IMG/VR virus record: IMGVR_UViG_3300018432_000007
Span: 1-55,697 of that record
Length of the DNA stretch: 55,697 nucleotides
Source: a virus
Strand: one strand, 5' to 3'
The notes below the pieces were generated by a model that saw nothing but the letters and a program-made list of their open reading frames with translations, made no database searches and was not told the DNA's origin. A program made the position numbers and the translations under genes. Shown one piece after another: positions 7,739-15,214 of this stretch (position 1 is its first letter; every line of letters starts with the position of its first letter).

Positions 7739-8279
7739 CGGGGCACGTCCCTTCTGTCGGTGTGGTCGTGGTGTCTACCTCTGGCGCGCGCAGCTGCTCG
7801 ACCTCGTCCGCGAACTGCCGCAGGATCGCCGCAGTGAACGGGGTGTCACGCTGCATGTCGTCAGCGAGCGCCCGCAAGCGACGCTCGACGGGCCCGGAAC
7901 CGGGCGGTGCACTCCACGGCTCGGGGAACACCTTGTGGACGTACGGGATCACGTCGATCTGAGGGCGCGTGTTCAGCCTCGGACGGGCGCTGGGCTGTTC
8001 GATGTACCCGTTGACGAGCGGGATCCCAGCGCGCTCGATCAGGACGTGTGTCGGTCCCCCGAGGCTCGCGGTCACCCGCACCTTGGACAGGCCGTAGTCA
8101 TCCTCGGTGTCCCGGCGGAGCAGCCCGGCCTCGTGCAGTGCGTGCACCTGGTGCTCTTCCCGGCTGTGTATGTCGTGCGCATCGCCGCTCGGGCAGCACA
8201 GCCCGTCATGGTCCATGCACGCCATGCGGTCGGTGTCGTGGTCGATCAGGATGCGTACGGCCTCGGTGATCGTGCTCAT
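7728..8279 (-). CDS. Hypothetical protein
   Basis: 183 residues. A His/Asp/Cys-rich N-terminal third (IDHDTDRMACMDHDGLCCPS) contains HDIHSREEHQVHALHEAG, suggesting metal binding. The C-terminal third is a predicted long helix (AAILRQFADEVEQLRAPEV) ending in a Thr/Gly/Cys tail. It overlaps the HIT gene by four bases. Family not recognised. Confidence 0.7.
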   Translation of the reverse strand: MSTITEAVRILIDHDTDRMACMDHDGLCCPSGDAHDIHSREEHQVHALHEAGLLRRDTEDDYGLSKVRVTASLGGPTHVLIERAGIPLVNGYIEQPSARPRLNTRPQIDVIPYVHKVFPEPWSAPPGSGPVERRLRALADDMQRDTPFTAAILRQFADEVEQLRAPEVDTTTTPTEGTCPGGC

Positions 8280-8635
8280 GCCACAGCCCCCTCGACTGTC
8301 CAGGGCAGCGCGAGCCCGTCGCCCTCACGACGCGGAATCAGGTGCAGATGGAGGTGGAACACGGTCTGCGTTGCGGCAGGGCCGCGGGAGGTGATCAGGT
8401 TCATGTCGCCGCCCATCTCCCGGGCGAGCTGCGCGGCGCTCATCATGGCCCACAGCAAGGTCTCGGAACCGCTCGTGAAGTCGGGCGCGTGGTCCTTGGG
8501 GATCACGAGCGTGTGGCCCTCGGTCACGGGCTCCAGAGGAACGATCGCCAGGGCGTTCGGCCAGTCGCGGACGACGGTGGCCGGTGCTCGGCCGGCGATG
8601 ATCTCGCAGAACACGCAGAAGTCGTCAAGGTCCAT
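8276..8635 (-). CDS. HIT family (histidine triad) nucleotide-binding protein
   Basis: 119 residues. HIT proteins hydrolyse or transfer nucleotidyl groups on small nucleotide substrates such as dinucleoside polyphosphates or AMP-lysine. The N-terminal CVFCEII motif (zinc-type HIT), VIPKDHAPDF and the catalytic triad FHLHLHLIP near residue 95 are all present, so the enzyme should be active. The start at 8635 has an AAAGGAA site inside the previous gene. A role in degrading stress or defence-signal nucleotides during infection is possible but is inference. Confidence 0.9.
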   Translation of the reverse strand: MDLDDFCVFCEIIAGRAPATVVRDWPNALAIVPLEPVTEGHTLVIPKDHAPDFTSGSETLLWAMMSAAQLAREMGGDMNLITSRGPAATQTVFHLHLHLIPRREGDGLALPWTVEGAVA

Positions 8636-8843
8636 CGGTAGTTCCTTTCGGTGGGGCCCATCCGTGCGTGTCGCAGTCCGGGCACCGGCGGTTGCTCCAG
8701 CCCTGGGATATGCGGCGCGCGGCGACGTTCGAGGCGTCCACATACCCATCGGGCAGGGGGTGGTCGTGCAGGGGGTTGGGGCAGTCGGTGCCGCGAGCGC
8801 CGGGGCGCTCGTCACCACCACAGATGTACGTCGCGCCGGTCAT
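8625..8843 (-). CDS. Hypothetical zinc-ribbon-like protein
   Basis: 72 residues. Cys pairs are in ICGGDERP, DCPNPLHDH and CPDCDTHGW. This spaced Cys/His pattern suggests a single zinc site. It overlaps HIT by 11 bases and the upstream gene by four. The similar HGW.P ending is common in small actinophage proteins. Confidence 0.65.
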   Translation of the reverse strand: MTGATYICGGDERPGARGTDCPNPLHDHPLPDGYVDASNVAARRISQGWSNRRCPDCDTHGWAPPKGTTDGP

Positions 8844-9529
8844 GGGCGGTCGTCCCAGTCCTTGCGCAGGTCGTCCAGGTAGTTCTCGGGGTAGTCGACG
8901 CTGAGCCGGGCCGCATCATCCAGGGCCGCGATCTCGGGATGGTTGGGACGGGCCCGGACGATGTAGTCCTCGCGGTACCGGGTGCCCGCGTCGCCGGGGC
9001 GTAGCCAAGGGTGGTTCGCACGGAGCCCGTCGATCGGTGACCACCACGCGGTGAACTTGACACCGTCCTGGGTGGTCACGTCGTACAGGGCGCCCTCGAT
9101 CAGGTCGGGCATGAGCGGGGTGTGCTTGTCGAGCGTCCATGACGCGTGCTGCGGGCCGATCCACAGCGGGTATGGCGGGTAGCCCTCGATGTGCACCCCG
9201 ATGCCCTTGGCCGGGTTGCGGTCGATCCGGGTCACGGGGCCGATGGCGCGGGCCATCTTGAGCGTGAGTTCTACGGTGTCGCCTACCTCGATCAGTTCGG
9301 GGTCGGGCATGGGGTTCTCCTCGGGGTAAGGGGTCAGGGCGTAGTCGTTCTTCGCGGACTCGCGGGCGATCCGGCCGAGCTCGCGGAACGCCTCGGCTAT
9401 CGGCGTGACGACGTCGGCGTGCCACATCCGACCGGCGGCGTGGAATGCGCGGTGCATGTCTCGGACCTGCTGGACTCCGTCAGGCAGTGGGCCGATGAAC
9501 TCGCAGGCGTCGCACACGTCGTTGATCAT
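8840..9529 (-). CDS. Hypothetical protein, apparent fusion of two small genes
   Basis: 229 residues in one frame that look like two proteins. Residues 1-73 start with DVCDACEFIGPLPDG and contain a helical region ending SAKNDYALTP. Residue 74 is an internal methionine (9310) with its own strong GAGGAG ribosome site, and from there a second unit starts (MPDPELIEVGDTVELTL) with a beta-rich, KOW/Tudor-like beginning. The ATG at 9529 also has GAGGAG. So the second part may be made both as a fusion and alone. Function of either half unknown. Confidence 0.7.
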   Translation of the reverse strand: MINDVCDACEFIGPLPDGVQQVRDMHRAFHAAGRMWHADVVTPIAEAFRELGRIARESAKNDYALTPYPEENPMPDPELIEVGDTVELTLKMARAIGPVTRIDRNPAKGIGVHIEGYPPYPLWIGPQHASWTLDKHTPLMPDLIEGALYDVTTQDGVKFTAWWSPIDGLRANHPWLRPGDAGTRYREDYIVRARPNHPEIAALDDAARLSVDYPENYLDDLRKDWDDRP

Positions 9530-9951
9530 GGGGTCTCTTCTCCTCGGGCGCGGCGTCGCGCCAGGATCTTCTCGGATGCGCGCAGCGCGAACGGGCTCGG
9601 GGCCTCGACGTCGGCCAGGCCGTGCTCGGCAGCCGCGCGGCCGGACTCGAACAGGGGTATGAGGGTGGTGTATTCGTGCAGGGCGTCCACCTGCTCGGGG
9701 GTGAGCCGGCCGGTGGACTCGGCCAGGCGCACACCGAGGGACTGCGTCATGTCGTGGCAGCCCACCCACCCGGCACACATCCGGCCGTCCACCTGGTGGC
9801 ACATGAACACCCCGAGCGGCTGCAGCGCGGTGTCCTCGTCGTACGCGGGCAACTTCTCGTACTCGACGCGTTCCCAGACCCCTGACGGGACGTCGGTGCG
9901 GTATGGGCACGAGCCGCATGGCGCAGCAGCCGGGGGCAGTATCTCGGTCAT
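9526..9951 (-). CDS. DUF6283-like protein
   Basis: 141 residues. The conserved core is easily read: CGSCPYRTDVPSGVW, YEKLPAYDEDTALQP, GVFMCHQ and CAGWVGCHD. The five spaced Cys and His residues probably bind metal, perhaps an iron-sulfur cluster or zinc. DUF6283 proteins occur in many actinobacteria and their phages and have no known role. ATG 9951 has a GGGAAGGG site, and the gene overlaps both neighbours by four bases. Confidence 0.82.
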   Translation of the reverse strand: MTEILPPAAAPCGSCPYRTDVPSGVWERVEYEKLPAYDEDTALQPLGVFMCHQVDGRMCAGWVGCHDMTQSLGVRLAESTGRLTPEQVDALHEYTTLIPLFESGRAAAEHGLADVEAPSPFALRASEKILARRRARGEETP

Positions 9952-10121
9952 CGGGTCATCCCTTCCCAGTTCGCGGGGTCGAGCGTCCCGCCCATCAGCA
10001 TCGCGAGCAGCAGCGACAGGAACGCCGTGGCCAGCGTCGCGACGGCCCAGAGCACGATCTGACCCAGGATCCACAGCACGGCCACGAGGATCCCGCCGTG
10101 CAGCGGGGTGCGGCTACCCAT
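9948..10121 (-). CDS. Small two-helix membrane protein
   Basis: 57 residues. Two hydrophobic stretches are visible: GILVAVLWILGQIVLWAVA, then TAFLSLLLAMLMGG. It ends with an ATGA overlap with the DUF6283-like gene and its start overlaps the upstream gene by eight bases. The position in a chain of coupled genes supports it. A membrane role such as a lysis or exclusion factor cannot be decided. Confidence 0.65.
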   Translation of the reverse strand: MGSRTPLHGGILVAVLWILGQIVLWAVATLATAFLSLLLAMLMGGTLDPANWEGMTR

Positions 10122-10320
10122 CTACGGTCTTCCGGTAGTCGTCCGGGCTGAGGTACGTGACGCAGACCTCGCCCGGAACCGACCAGTCGACATCCACGAT
10201 CTGCTGGTTGTCGTCGAGCATGAAAGCGCCCGAGTACGCGCCGACGTACTCGGGGTCCTCCTCGGCGTTGTAGTCGGTGCTGAACCACGCCCGGTGCAGG
10301 CGCATACGTCGGCGGGTCAC
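10114..10320 (-). CDS. Hypothetical protein
   Basis: 68 residues from GTG 10320, whose GTGA overlaps the stop of the upstream gene; an ATG at 10305 is possible but has no ribosome site. The sequence has aromatic and acidic residues (YNAEEDPEYVGAYSGAF) and DWSVPGEVCVTYLSPDDY and looks like a small globular protein. Family not recognised. Confidence 0.6.
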   Translation of the reverse strand: MTRRRMRLHRAWFSTDYNAEEDPEYVGAYSGAFMLDDNQQIVDVDWSVPGEVCVTYLSPDDYRKTVDG

Positions 10321-10469
10321 TGCGGGCCCAGGGGCCGCACGAGCCACAGCGCGACGTCGCTCGCGGCGACGACGGCGTCAGCGACGATCTGCCCGTGGCC
10401 GGTCGCGATCGCGATCGCGACGGCGCTCGATCCGATGGTCAGGGCCCAGTTCTTCCAGCTGGTGTCCAC
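10317..10469 (-). CDS. Small membrane protein, first gene of operon 10469-5498
   Basis: 50 residues starting at GTG 10469 behind a strong GAGGAGG site. A hydrophobic core (ALTIGSSAVAIAIATG and VADAVVAASDVALWLV) suggests one or two membrane helices. It opens the long chain of overlapping genes that runs to 5498, just downstream of an operator-type palindrome at 10519-10532. Confidence 0.65.
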   Translation of the reverse strand: MDTSWKNWALTIGSSAVAIAIATGHGQIVADAVVAASDVALWLVRPLGPQ

Positions 10470-10512
10470 GGTGGGGACCTCCTCGGGTTCGTGTGCGTGT
10501 GGTGCACCCCAT

Positions 10513-10532
10513 AGTTTGCCACATCCATGTGG
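10513..10532 (-). promoter_or_regulatory. Operator palindrome and weak extended -10, operon 10469-5498
   Basis: CCACATCCATGTGG at 10519-10532 matches the phage-wide 14-bp palindrome. On the minus strand it runs into TGG followed by CAAACT, the place where other copies have a better -10. The bulged-A hairpin of the other copies is absent here. The site lies between divergent genes, so it could also influence the HTH gene at 10583. Confidence 0.6.
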
Positions 10533-10582
10533 GGCGTGCGACCATTGGTGTGGAACTGCACCACTATTGAGAGGGGCCTGGC

Positions 10583-10828
10583 ATGGATGCGCTCACCAAG
10601 GTCACAGAGCTGTCAGAGGAAGCCGAACTAGCTGAGGAGCGGTACAAGGCCGCGCTGGCTGCTCGGGATGACGCGATCTGGCGAGCACGGACCACGCGCT
10701 ACGAGCCTGATGGCCCGGCCAAGTACGGGCCCGGTGTCATCGCCAAGGCCGCGAACCTGACCCCCGAGCATGTCCGCCGGATCTGCAACGCAGAGGGCCG
10801 CAAGCACGTCGGCGAGAGCACGGACTGA
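10583..10828 (+). CDS. Small helix-turn-helix protein, candidate regulator
   Basis: 81 residues. The N-terminal half is a charged helix (LSEEAELAEERYKAALAARD). The C-terminal part has GVIAKAANLTPEHVRRICN, a good helix-turn-helix pattern, followed by a basic end. GAGAGG precedes the ATG. It is divergent from the 10469 operon and shares the operator-bearing intergenic region, so it is the best candidate visible for the protein that binds the repeated CCACAtgcaTGTGG palindromes. That link is inference. Confidence 0.7.
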   Translation: MDALTKVTELSEEAELAEERYKAALAARDDAIWRARTTRYEPDGPAKYGPGVIAKAANLTPEHVRRICNAEGRKHVGESTD

Positions 10829-10835
10829 GAACTAG

Positions 10836-10872
10836 CGCGACCCCCACGGATGCCGATCACGTGAGGGTCGCG
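10836..10872 (+). terminator. Hairpin after the HTH gene
   Basis: CGCGACCC and GGGTCGCG form an 8-bp stem, extended inward by CACG/CGTG with one unpaired base on each side. It follows the HTH stop by 7 bases. Confidence 0.55.
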
Positions 10873-10888
10873 AGCCTGATGGCGACAG

Positions 10889-10908
10889 GCGTCTACAACT
10901 GTAGGCGC
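10889..10908 (+). promoter_or_regulatory. Palindrome upstream of the FtsK-module membrane gene
   Basis: CTACA and TGTAG flank a 2-base centre at 10893-10904, extended by GCG/CGC. It lies 30-45 bases before the ATG at 10937 and differs from the repeated operator. It may be a separate regulator site for the 10937-13644 unit. Confidence 0.4.
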
Positions 10909-10936
10909 CACCAATCCGTTATGAGAGGTGGAGCCC

Positions 10937-11305
10937 ATGCTCTATGACATCACCGCGATCGCGGTCTGCGTGGTCGCGCTCGTGTTCATCCTGTGGGACG
11001 GGCACATCAGCAAGGTGGAGTCCTACGTACTGGCGGTGTGCTGCCTGGTCCTGGGCGCCACGTCCTGGGTCGTGGACCTCCTGCAGGGGACGGTGTTCGC
11101 GGCCGAGTGGAACGCCTACGTCGTCGCTGCGGTGCTCGCGCTGCTCGTGATCTGGAAAGGCCCCGCCGGGAAGGTGAAGGGCTTCCTCCTGATGCTGTGC
11201 GCGCTCGTGCTCGGCTCCACGGCGGTCGTGACCACCATCCTGCCCCCGATCGTGAACATGATCATCGGCGCGATCGGCGCGTTCTTCGTCGGCATGTTCA
11301 GTTGA
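10937..11305 (+). CDS. Polytopic membrane protein upstream of the translocase
   Basis: 122 residues with four predicted membrane helices: ITAIAVCVVALVFILW, YVLAVCCLVLGATSWVV, YVVAAVLALLVIW and a long C-terminal hydrophobic segment. The order of a small polytopic membrane protein followed by an FtsK/TraB-type translocase recalls the spd-tra gene neighbourhoods of actinobacterial conjugative plasmids. GAGGTGGAG supports the ATG at 10937. Its function is unknown, and a simple holin-like role is not excluded. Confidence 0.7.
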   Translation: MLYDITAIAVCVVALVFILWDGHISKVESYVLAVCCLVLGATSWVVDLLQGTVFAAEWNAYVVAAVLALLVIWKGPAGKVKGFLLMLCALVLGSTAVVTTILPPIVNMIIGAIGAFFVGMFS

Positions 11306-11321
11306 CCCGCAGGGCGTAGTA

Positions 11322-11394
11322 CCGAAAGTCAGGGGCCCCGCGCGGGTGTGGACCGGCAGGAATCACACACCGCACGGGGCCCTAGCCCTTTCGG
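11322..11394 (+). ncRNA. Long structured hairpin before the FtsK-like gene (terminator or leader)
   Basis: Nested inverted repeats: CCGAAAG (11322-11328) pairs with CTTTCGG (11388-11394), GGGGCCCCG pairs with the CGGGGCCC region, and GCGG plus TGTG pair with matching bases near 11365-11374. The 73-base structure sits between the membrane gene stop and the translocase ribosome site. It may be a terminator that reduces read-through or a structured 5' leader. Confidence 0.5.
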
Positions 11395-11439
11395 AAGAAA
11401 CAACCCCCACACGCACATGTGAGAAAGGACGTTCCACCG

Positions 11440-13644
11440 ATGGCTAACGATGCTGTGTCGACTGGAGACACGCAAGACGGACCCGACGAGGACGCGCGAG
11501 CGCTGCAGACCGCTGCGGACGCGCTCGCGGAGATCGGCACGGACCTGTTCATCAGCGACGACGGCGCCGTGACCGTGCAGGACCCGAACGAGGTGGCCTA
11601 CCTCGGCACCCTGACGGGCCCTGGGACGTGGGACTGGGAGGAGGATCGCCCGGACGCGCAGCGGATCGAGCCGCAGCACGCCGCGCAGATCGGCGCCGAG
11701 CTCGCGGTGGTCGACGAGCGCGTCGAGCCGCCCATCCCCGAGCGCGCGCAGGTCGTGCCCGCGTGGGCGACGGACGGGCGGGTGCTGCTGCCCTGGATCG
11801 GGGGTCGCACGGTCGACGGAGCGGCCCTTGCGGCGTTCCACGTCATCCGGGCGCCCTGGTACGCGCTGCGTGGCCTGACGGGCGTTGTACGCGGTGTGGG
11901 CCGGTGGATCGCCCGCACCGAGGACGACGAGCAGCACAAGGCAGACCTCGCCGCTGCCGGGTCGCTCAAGGCACGTGGCCGGCTGCGCGCCGTGCGCACC
12001 CGGGGCCGTGCCGTGCGGTTCGTCGCCTCGATGCTCCCGGTAGGTGCGATCGCCGCATGGCTGGAGTTCGGCCAGTGGGGCATCGTCCCGGCCGTGACGT
12101 GCACCGCGGCGTTCCTCGGGCTGGCGATCGGCGGGTGGCGTGCGTCGCACGTCGAGCGCACGCCGCGCGAGGCTGCGGCGATGCGCCGCAAGGTCCCCGC
12201 GCTGAGCCGCCCGTTCGTGTCCGAGGCGCTGGCGATCGTCGGCTGCGGCCCAGTGCCGATGCCGTCCGGCGGCATGGCGGGTCCTGTGGTGGTGTCGTCC
12301 TCCCCCGCGCGTGGCGGTGAGGTGATGGTGATCGACCTTCCCCCGGGCGTCGCCGTCTCGCGGCTGCTCAAGAAGCACGAGGAGTTCGCGCACGCGCTCG
12401 GGCGCCCCGCTGAGTGCGTCGTGATCGAGCCCCTGCCGCGCGTGTCCCCCGGCCGGTTCGAGCTGTTCGTGGCGTCCAAGCGCCTCGACGAGAAGGACCC
12501 ACCGCGGTGGGCGTGGCGCGACGGCAAGCGGCGTTCGTTCTTCGACGGTGTCCCCGTCGGTGTCGACGCACGCGGCCGGGAGGTGATCGTGCCGCTGTTC
12601 GAGGCCAACGGGCTGATCGCCGGTGCGACCGGCATGGGCAAGTCGTACACGGCGCGGCTGCTGCTCATGGGCGCCGCTCTGGACCCGACGGTTCGCCTGA
12701 TGATCCACAACCTGCGCGGCGGTCCCGACTACCGGGCGTTCGCGTCGGTCGCGCACACCCTGCGCGCCGGGTCGTCCGCTGCGGATCTCGATGCGCTGGC
12801 GGCTGACCTGGCGTGGATGCAGGCCGAGATCGAGCGTCGTGGCCGGGTGCTGGCGTCCCTGCCGGCGTCCGAGGTGCCCGAGTCCAAGCTCACGCCGGAG
12901 ATCGCCGCGCGCGAGGGCATGGGCCCGGTGATCCTGCTGGTGGACGAGGCACAGCGGGCGTTCATCTCCCGCATCGGGAAGCAGCTCGCCGTCCAGTTCG
13001 AGGACGTGGTGCGCACGGGCCGCGCCGTCGGGATGGACGTGCAGCTGGTCACGCAGGGCACCAAGGACGGGGCGATCCCGTCCGGGATCATGGACCAGCT
13101 GGTGCGCCGGATCGGGCACGGCGTGACGACGATCTCGGACGCGAACCTGATCCTCGGGTCCGACGCGCACGGGCGCACCCACCGCGCTGTCGACATCGAG
13201 GCGCCGGGCATCGCGTACGTGGGCACCGCCGGCGGGCAGATGGTCAAGGCCGCGATCGCCAAGGTGGACCTGCCCGACGTCGAGCGGATCGTGGCGCACG
13301 CCCACAAGCTGCGCAGCGCGGCCGGGACGCTGTCCGGGATGGCTGCGGGCGACGTCGCGCCGGACGAGCACGACGGCAGCGCGGCCTCGTTCCTGCACGA
13401 CGTGCTCGGGGTGTGGCCCACCGAGGGAGGCAAGCCGCGGCGTAACGCGCTGTCGGCCGAGCTCGCCGGGTACCTGATCGAGTGCGACGCGGACGAGTAC
13501 GGCGCGATCGATGGCCCGGACGTGTCGCGGCGCATGACCGATGCCGGGGTCAAGGTGTCCTCTCAGCGCACGCCAGCGGGCGACGGGCGGGGCGTGAAGC
13601 ACGCGGACGTCTCCCAGGCAGCGAGCGCCCTCGACGGGCCCTAG
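11440..13644 (+). CDS. FtsK/TraB-like DNA translocase
   Basis: 734 residues. Two hydrophobic helices near residues 195-235 anchor it in the membrane. The motor domain has Walker A (GATGMGKSYTA) near residue 398 and Walker B (VILLVDEAQRAF) near 496. The C-terminal 80 residues (ELAGYLIECDADEYGAIDG) look like a winged-helix domain such as the FtsK gamma or the TraB DNA-recognition domain. This layout matches translocases of Streptomyces-type plasmids (TraB/TraSA) that move double-stranded DNA, more than virion genes. ATG 11440 is behind AAAGGAC; a GTG at 11419 is less likely. Confidence 0.85.
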   Translation: MANDAVSTGDTQDGPDEDARALQTAADALAEIGTDLFISDDGAVTVQDPNEVAYLGTLTGPGTWDWEEDRPDAQRIEPQHAAQIGAELAVVDERVEPPIPERAQVVPAWATDGRVLLPWIGGRTVDGAALAAFHVIRAPWYALRGLTGVVRGVGRWIARTEDDEQHKADLAAAGSLKARGRLRAVRTRGRAVRFVASMLPVGAIAAWLEFGQWGIVPAVTCTAAFLGLAIGGWRASHVERTPREAAAMRRKVPALSRPFVSEALAIVGCGPVPMPSGGMAGPVVVSSSPARGGEVMVIDLPPGVAVSRLLKKHEEFAHALGRPAECVVIEPLPRVSPGRFELFVASKRLDEKDPPRWAWRDGKRRSFFDGVPVGVDARGREVIVPLFEANGLIAGATGMGKSYTARLLLMGAALDPTVRLMIHNLRGGPDYRAFASVAHTLRAGSSAADLDALAADLAWMQAEIERRGRVLASLPASEVPESKLTPEIAAREGMGPVILLVDEAQRAFISRIGKQLAVQFEDVVRTGRAVGMDVQLVTQGTKDGAIPSGIMDQLVRRIGHGVTTISDANLILGSDAHGRTHRAVDIEAPGIAYVGTAGGQMVKAAIAKVDLPDVERIVAHAHKLRSAAGTLSGMAAGDVAPDEHDGSAASFLHDVLGVWPTEGGKPRRNALSAELAGYLIECDADEYGAIDGPDVSRRMTDAGVKVSSQRTPAGDGRGVKHADVSQAASALDGP

Positions 13645-13681
13645 GATCGCCGCAGGGTCGTTCCTCACGAGCGCCCAACTC

Positions 13682-13724
13682 AGCAGAGAACCCCCCGTGC
13701 CTGGTGCACGGGGGGTTCTCTGCT
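13682..13724. terminator. Bidirectional terminator between convergent genes
   Basis: A perfect 19-bp stem (AGCAGAGAACCCCCCGTGC with its complement) around a 5-base loop, between the FtsK-like gene and the leftward gene at 13734. It can serve both strands. Confidence 0.85.
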
Positions 13725-13733
13725 GCTCGGGGC

Positions 13734-13901
13734 CTACTCGTCGTCTGCTTCCTCGACGTCGTATCCGGGGCCGGTGACGGTCACGCTCTTGATGCCGGGA
13801 TCGGTGTCGACGTAGCCCTGGTAGCGGGCGATCGTGGCCGGGTCGAACGACTCGAACGACCGTTCGCCGCCGTTGCGCCACTTCACAGTGACAGTTGCCA
13901 T
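13734..13901 (-). CDS. Hypothetical protein
   Basis: 55 residues. It begins MATVTVKWRNGGERSFESF, a beta-hairpin-like region, and ends with an acidic tail (YDVEEADDE). It is the last gene of the leftward unit that follows 16212. Small, compact and soluble. Family not recognised. Confidence 0.6.
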   Translation of the reverse strand: MATVTVKWRNGGERSFESFDPATIARYQGYVDTDPGIKSVTVTGPGYDVEEADDE

Positions 13902-13963
13902 GGTGTTCCTCGTCTCTGGTGGGGGTCCTTCCTCAGTGTCGCCGGGGTGCCACGGGTCACCGG

Positions 13964-14419
13964 TCACTTGGCCACGAGCGGCATGTACGCGCTGATCTCG
14001 CCGCGCAGGGCGTCCTCGGCGATGAGCCGGGCCTGGATGGCCTGCAGTCCACCACCGCGCGTGGACTCGGCACGCATCGCGTTCTCCCAGTTCATGGCGG
14101 CGTTCAGGACCCGGGCAACAGCGTGGTTGGCGTCGCTGGGCTCGCGCGTCTCGGCGTCGGGCAGTGACGGTGGGGTGCACGGCGTGCCGGGCTCCAGCTC
14201 GTGCAGGAGCCACCAGCCCATCTCTACGCACTGGTACGTGTGCGCCATAGCCGGCAGCGTCTGCCCGAGGTCGCGGCGCCAGTCGGGGCCCACGTGATCC
14301 TCGAACGCGGCCTGCACGTTCGCGAGCGGCGTCCCCGCCTGTACTCCGTTGATCCGGCGCACGGCGGCGTGCACGTCGGTGACCAGGTGCCTGATGGCCT
14401 CGGGGTTGGTGTTCGTCAT
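13964..14419 (-). CDS. Hypothetical protein
   Basis: 151 residues, mostly helical, with Trp-rich WRRDLGQTLPAMAHTYQCVEMGWWLLHEL in the middle. A GGAGGAA site precedes the ATG at 14419. No membrane helix or known domain is visible. The 77-base gap upstream holds TTCCGGAA-centred symmetry that could be a weak operator or terminator. Confidence 0.68.
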   Translation of the reverse strand: MTNTNPEAIRHLVTDVHAAVRRINGVQAGTPLANVQAAFEDHVGPDWRRDLGQTLPAMAHTYQCVEMGWWLLHELEPGTPCTPPSLPDAETREPSDANHAVARVLNAAMNWENAMRAESTRGGGLQAIQARLIAEDALRGEISAYMPLVAK

Positions 14420-14496
14420 GGTTCCTCCGGTGGGTGTGGTGGTGCGGGGTTGGGGTGGGTGATTCGGGATTCCGGAATCGGGAGCAGCCGTCCATG

Positions 14497-14634
14497 TCAG
14501 AGATCCGACGCGACGATGAGCCCTATCCATACGAGGAACACGAGGGCGACAGTCAGCCTGCCCTTGAAGGTGCTGGAGCGGCGCATGAGCTCGTACCCCA
14601 CGAGACCGACCAGGATTACCACCACGGTGGTCAT
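14497..14634 (-). CDS. Small two-helix membrane protein
   Basis: 45 residues: VVVILVGLVGYELM, a basic loop, and LTVALVFLVWIGLIVA. This hairpin topology is common in small phage membrane proteins. ATGA overlap with the upstream gene. Confidence 0.62.
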   Translation of the reverse strand: MTTVVVILVGLVGYELMRRSSTFKGRLTVALVFLVWIGLIVASDL

Positions 14635-15032
14635 GGGACCTGCACCATGGTCGCGATGACGCGGGCGGCGAACCGCTCGCGCAGCCGCCGGGGCAGGTAC
14701 GGGACCATGGATGCGATGTGCTCGACGTCGAGCCGCTTGAGCATCGCGACGTGCGCCTGCCAGAGCTTGGCGACGTCGGACGGCGCTGGTACGAACCAGG
14801 TGCAGCCGCAGTCCGGCTGCCCGACGTAGGACATGCACCGAACGTCCTCCGGGGTGCTGCCGACGTGCCGGTTGTGGGCGCATCCGCACGTGCAGTTCAT
14901 GGTGGACGGGTAGCCGTCCAGGTGACAGATCCGGCCAAGATCGCGCTCATCGGTGAGCATGACGTGCGCGCGCAGTCCCTCGACGACGCGGGCCAGGGTC
15001 TCGATGTCCGGTGGTCGTGGTGTGGTGGTCAT
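14631..15032 (-). CDS. Hypothetical protein with Cys-rich centre
   Basis: 133 residues. The centre has CHLDGYPSTMNCTCGCAHNRH, then RCMSYVGQPDCGCTWF, with about eight Cys/His residues that could bind two metals. The C-terminal part is helical and basic (YLPRRLRERFAARVIATM). The ATG at 15032 has a GGAGGAA site. Confidence 0.68.
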   Translation of the reverse strand: MTTTPRPPDIETLARVVEGLRAHVMLTDERDLGRICHLDGYPSTMNCTCGCAHNRHVGSTPEDVRCMSYVGQPDCGCTWFVPAPSDVAKLWQAHVAMLKRLDVEHIASMVPYLPRRLRERFAARVIATMVQVP

Positions 15033-15052
15033 GGTTCCTCCGTGGTGTGTGG

Positions 15053-15214
15053 TCAGTGCAGGGTGCGGGTCAGCACGAACAGTGCGTAGCTCGCGACGAT
15101 CAGGTAGCCACTCCCGGGGGTGCGGAGCGACCAGCGAGCGATGTGGTGACAGATCCAGATGAGCACGTACAGCAGTCCCAGGAACGCGATCAGGACAGAC
15201 AGGCGCTCGATCAC
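15053..15214 (-). CDS. Small membrane protein
   Basis: 53 residues. One clear helix (LSVLIAFLGLLYVLIWICHHIA) and a second weaker one (YLIVASYALFVLT). GTG 15214 overlaps the upstream stop as GTGA. Confidence 0.62.
   Translation of the reverse strand: MIERLSVLIAFLGLLYVLIWICHHIARWSLRTPGSGYLIVASYALFVLTRTLH

Noticed and set aside
7383-8882. 499-codon plus-strand ORF
   Set aside because: Antisense to several well-supported overlapping genes including HIT and DUF6221; Arg/Ser-rich shadow composition.
11410-11425. Another copy of the repeated operator (CACACGCACATGTG) before the FtsK-like gene
   Set aside because: The symmetry centre and spacing differ, and no extended -10 adjoins it.
11329-13881. 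850-codon minus-strand ORF opposite the FtsK-like gene
   Set aside because: It is the antisense shadow of a high-GC gene; the plus frame has Walker motifs, a ribosome site and better codon use.
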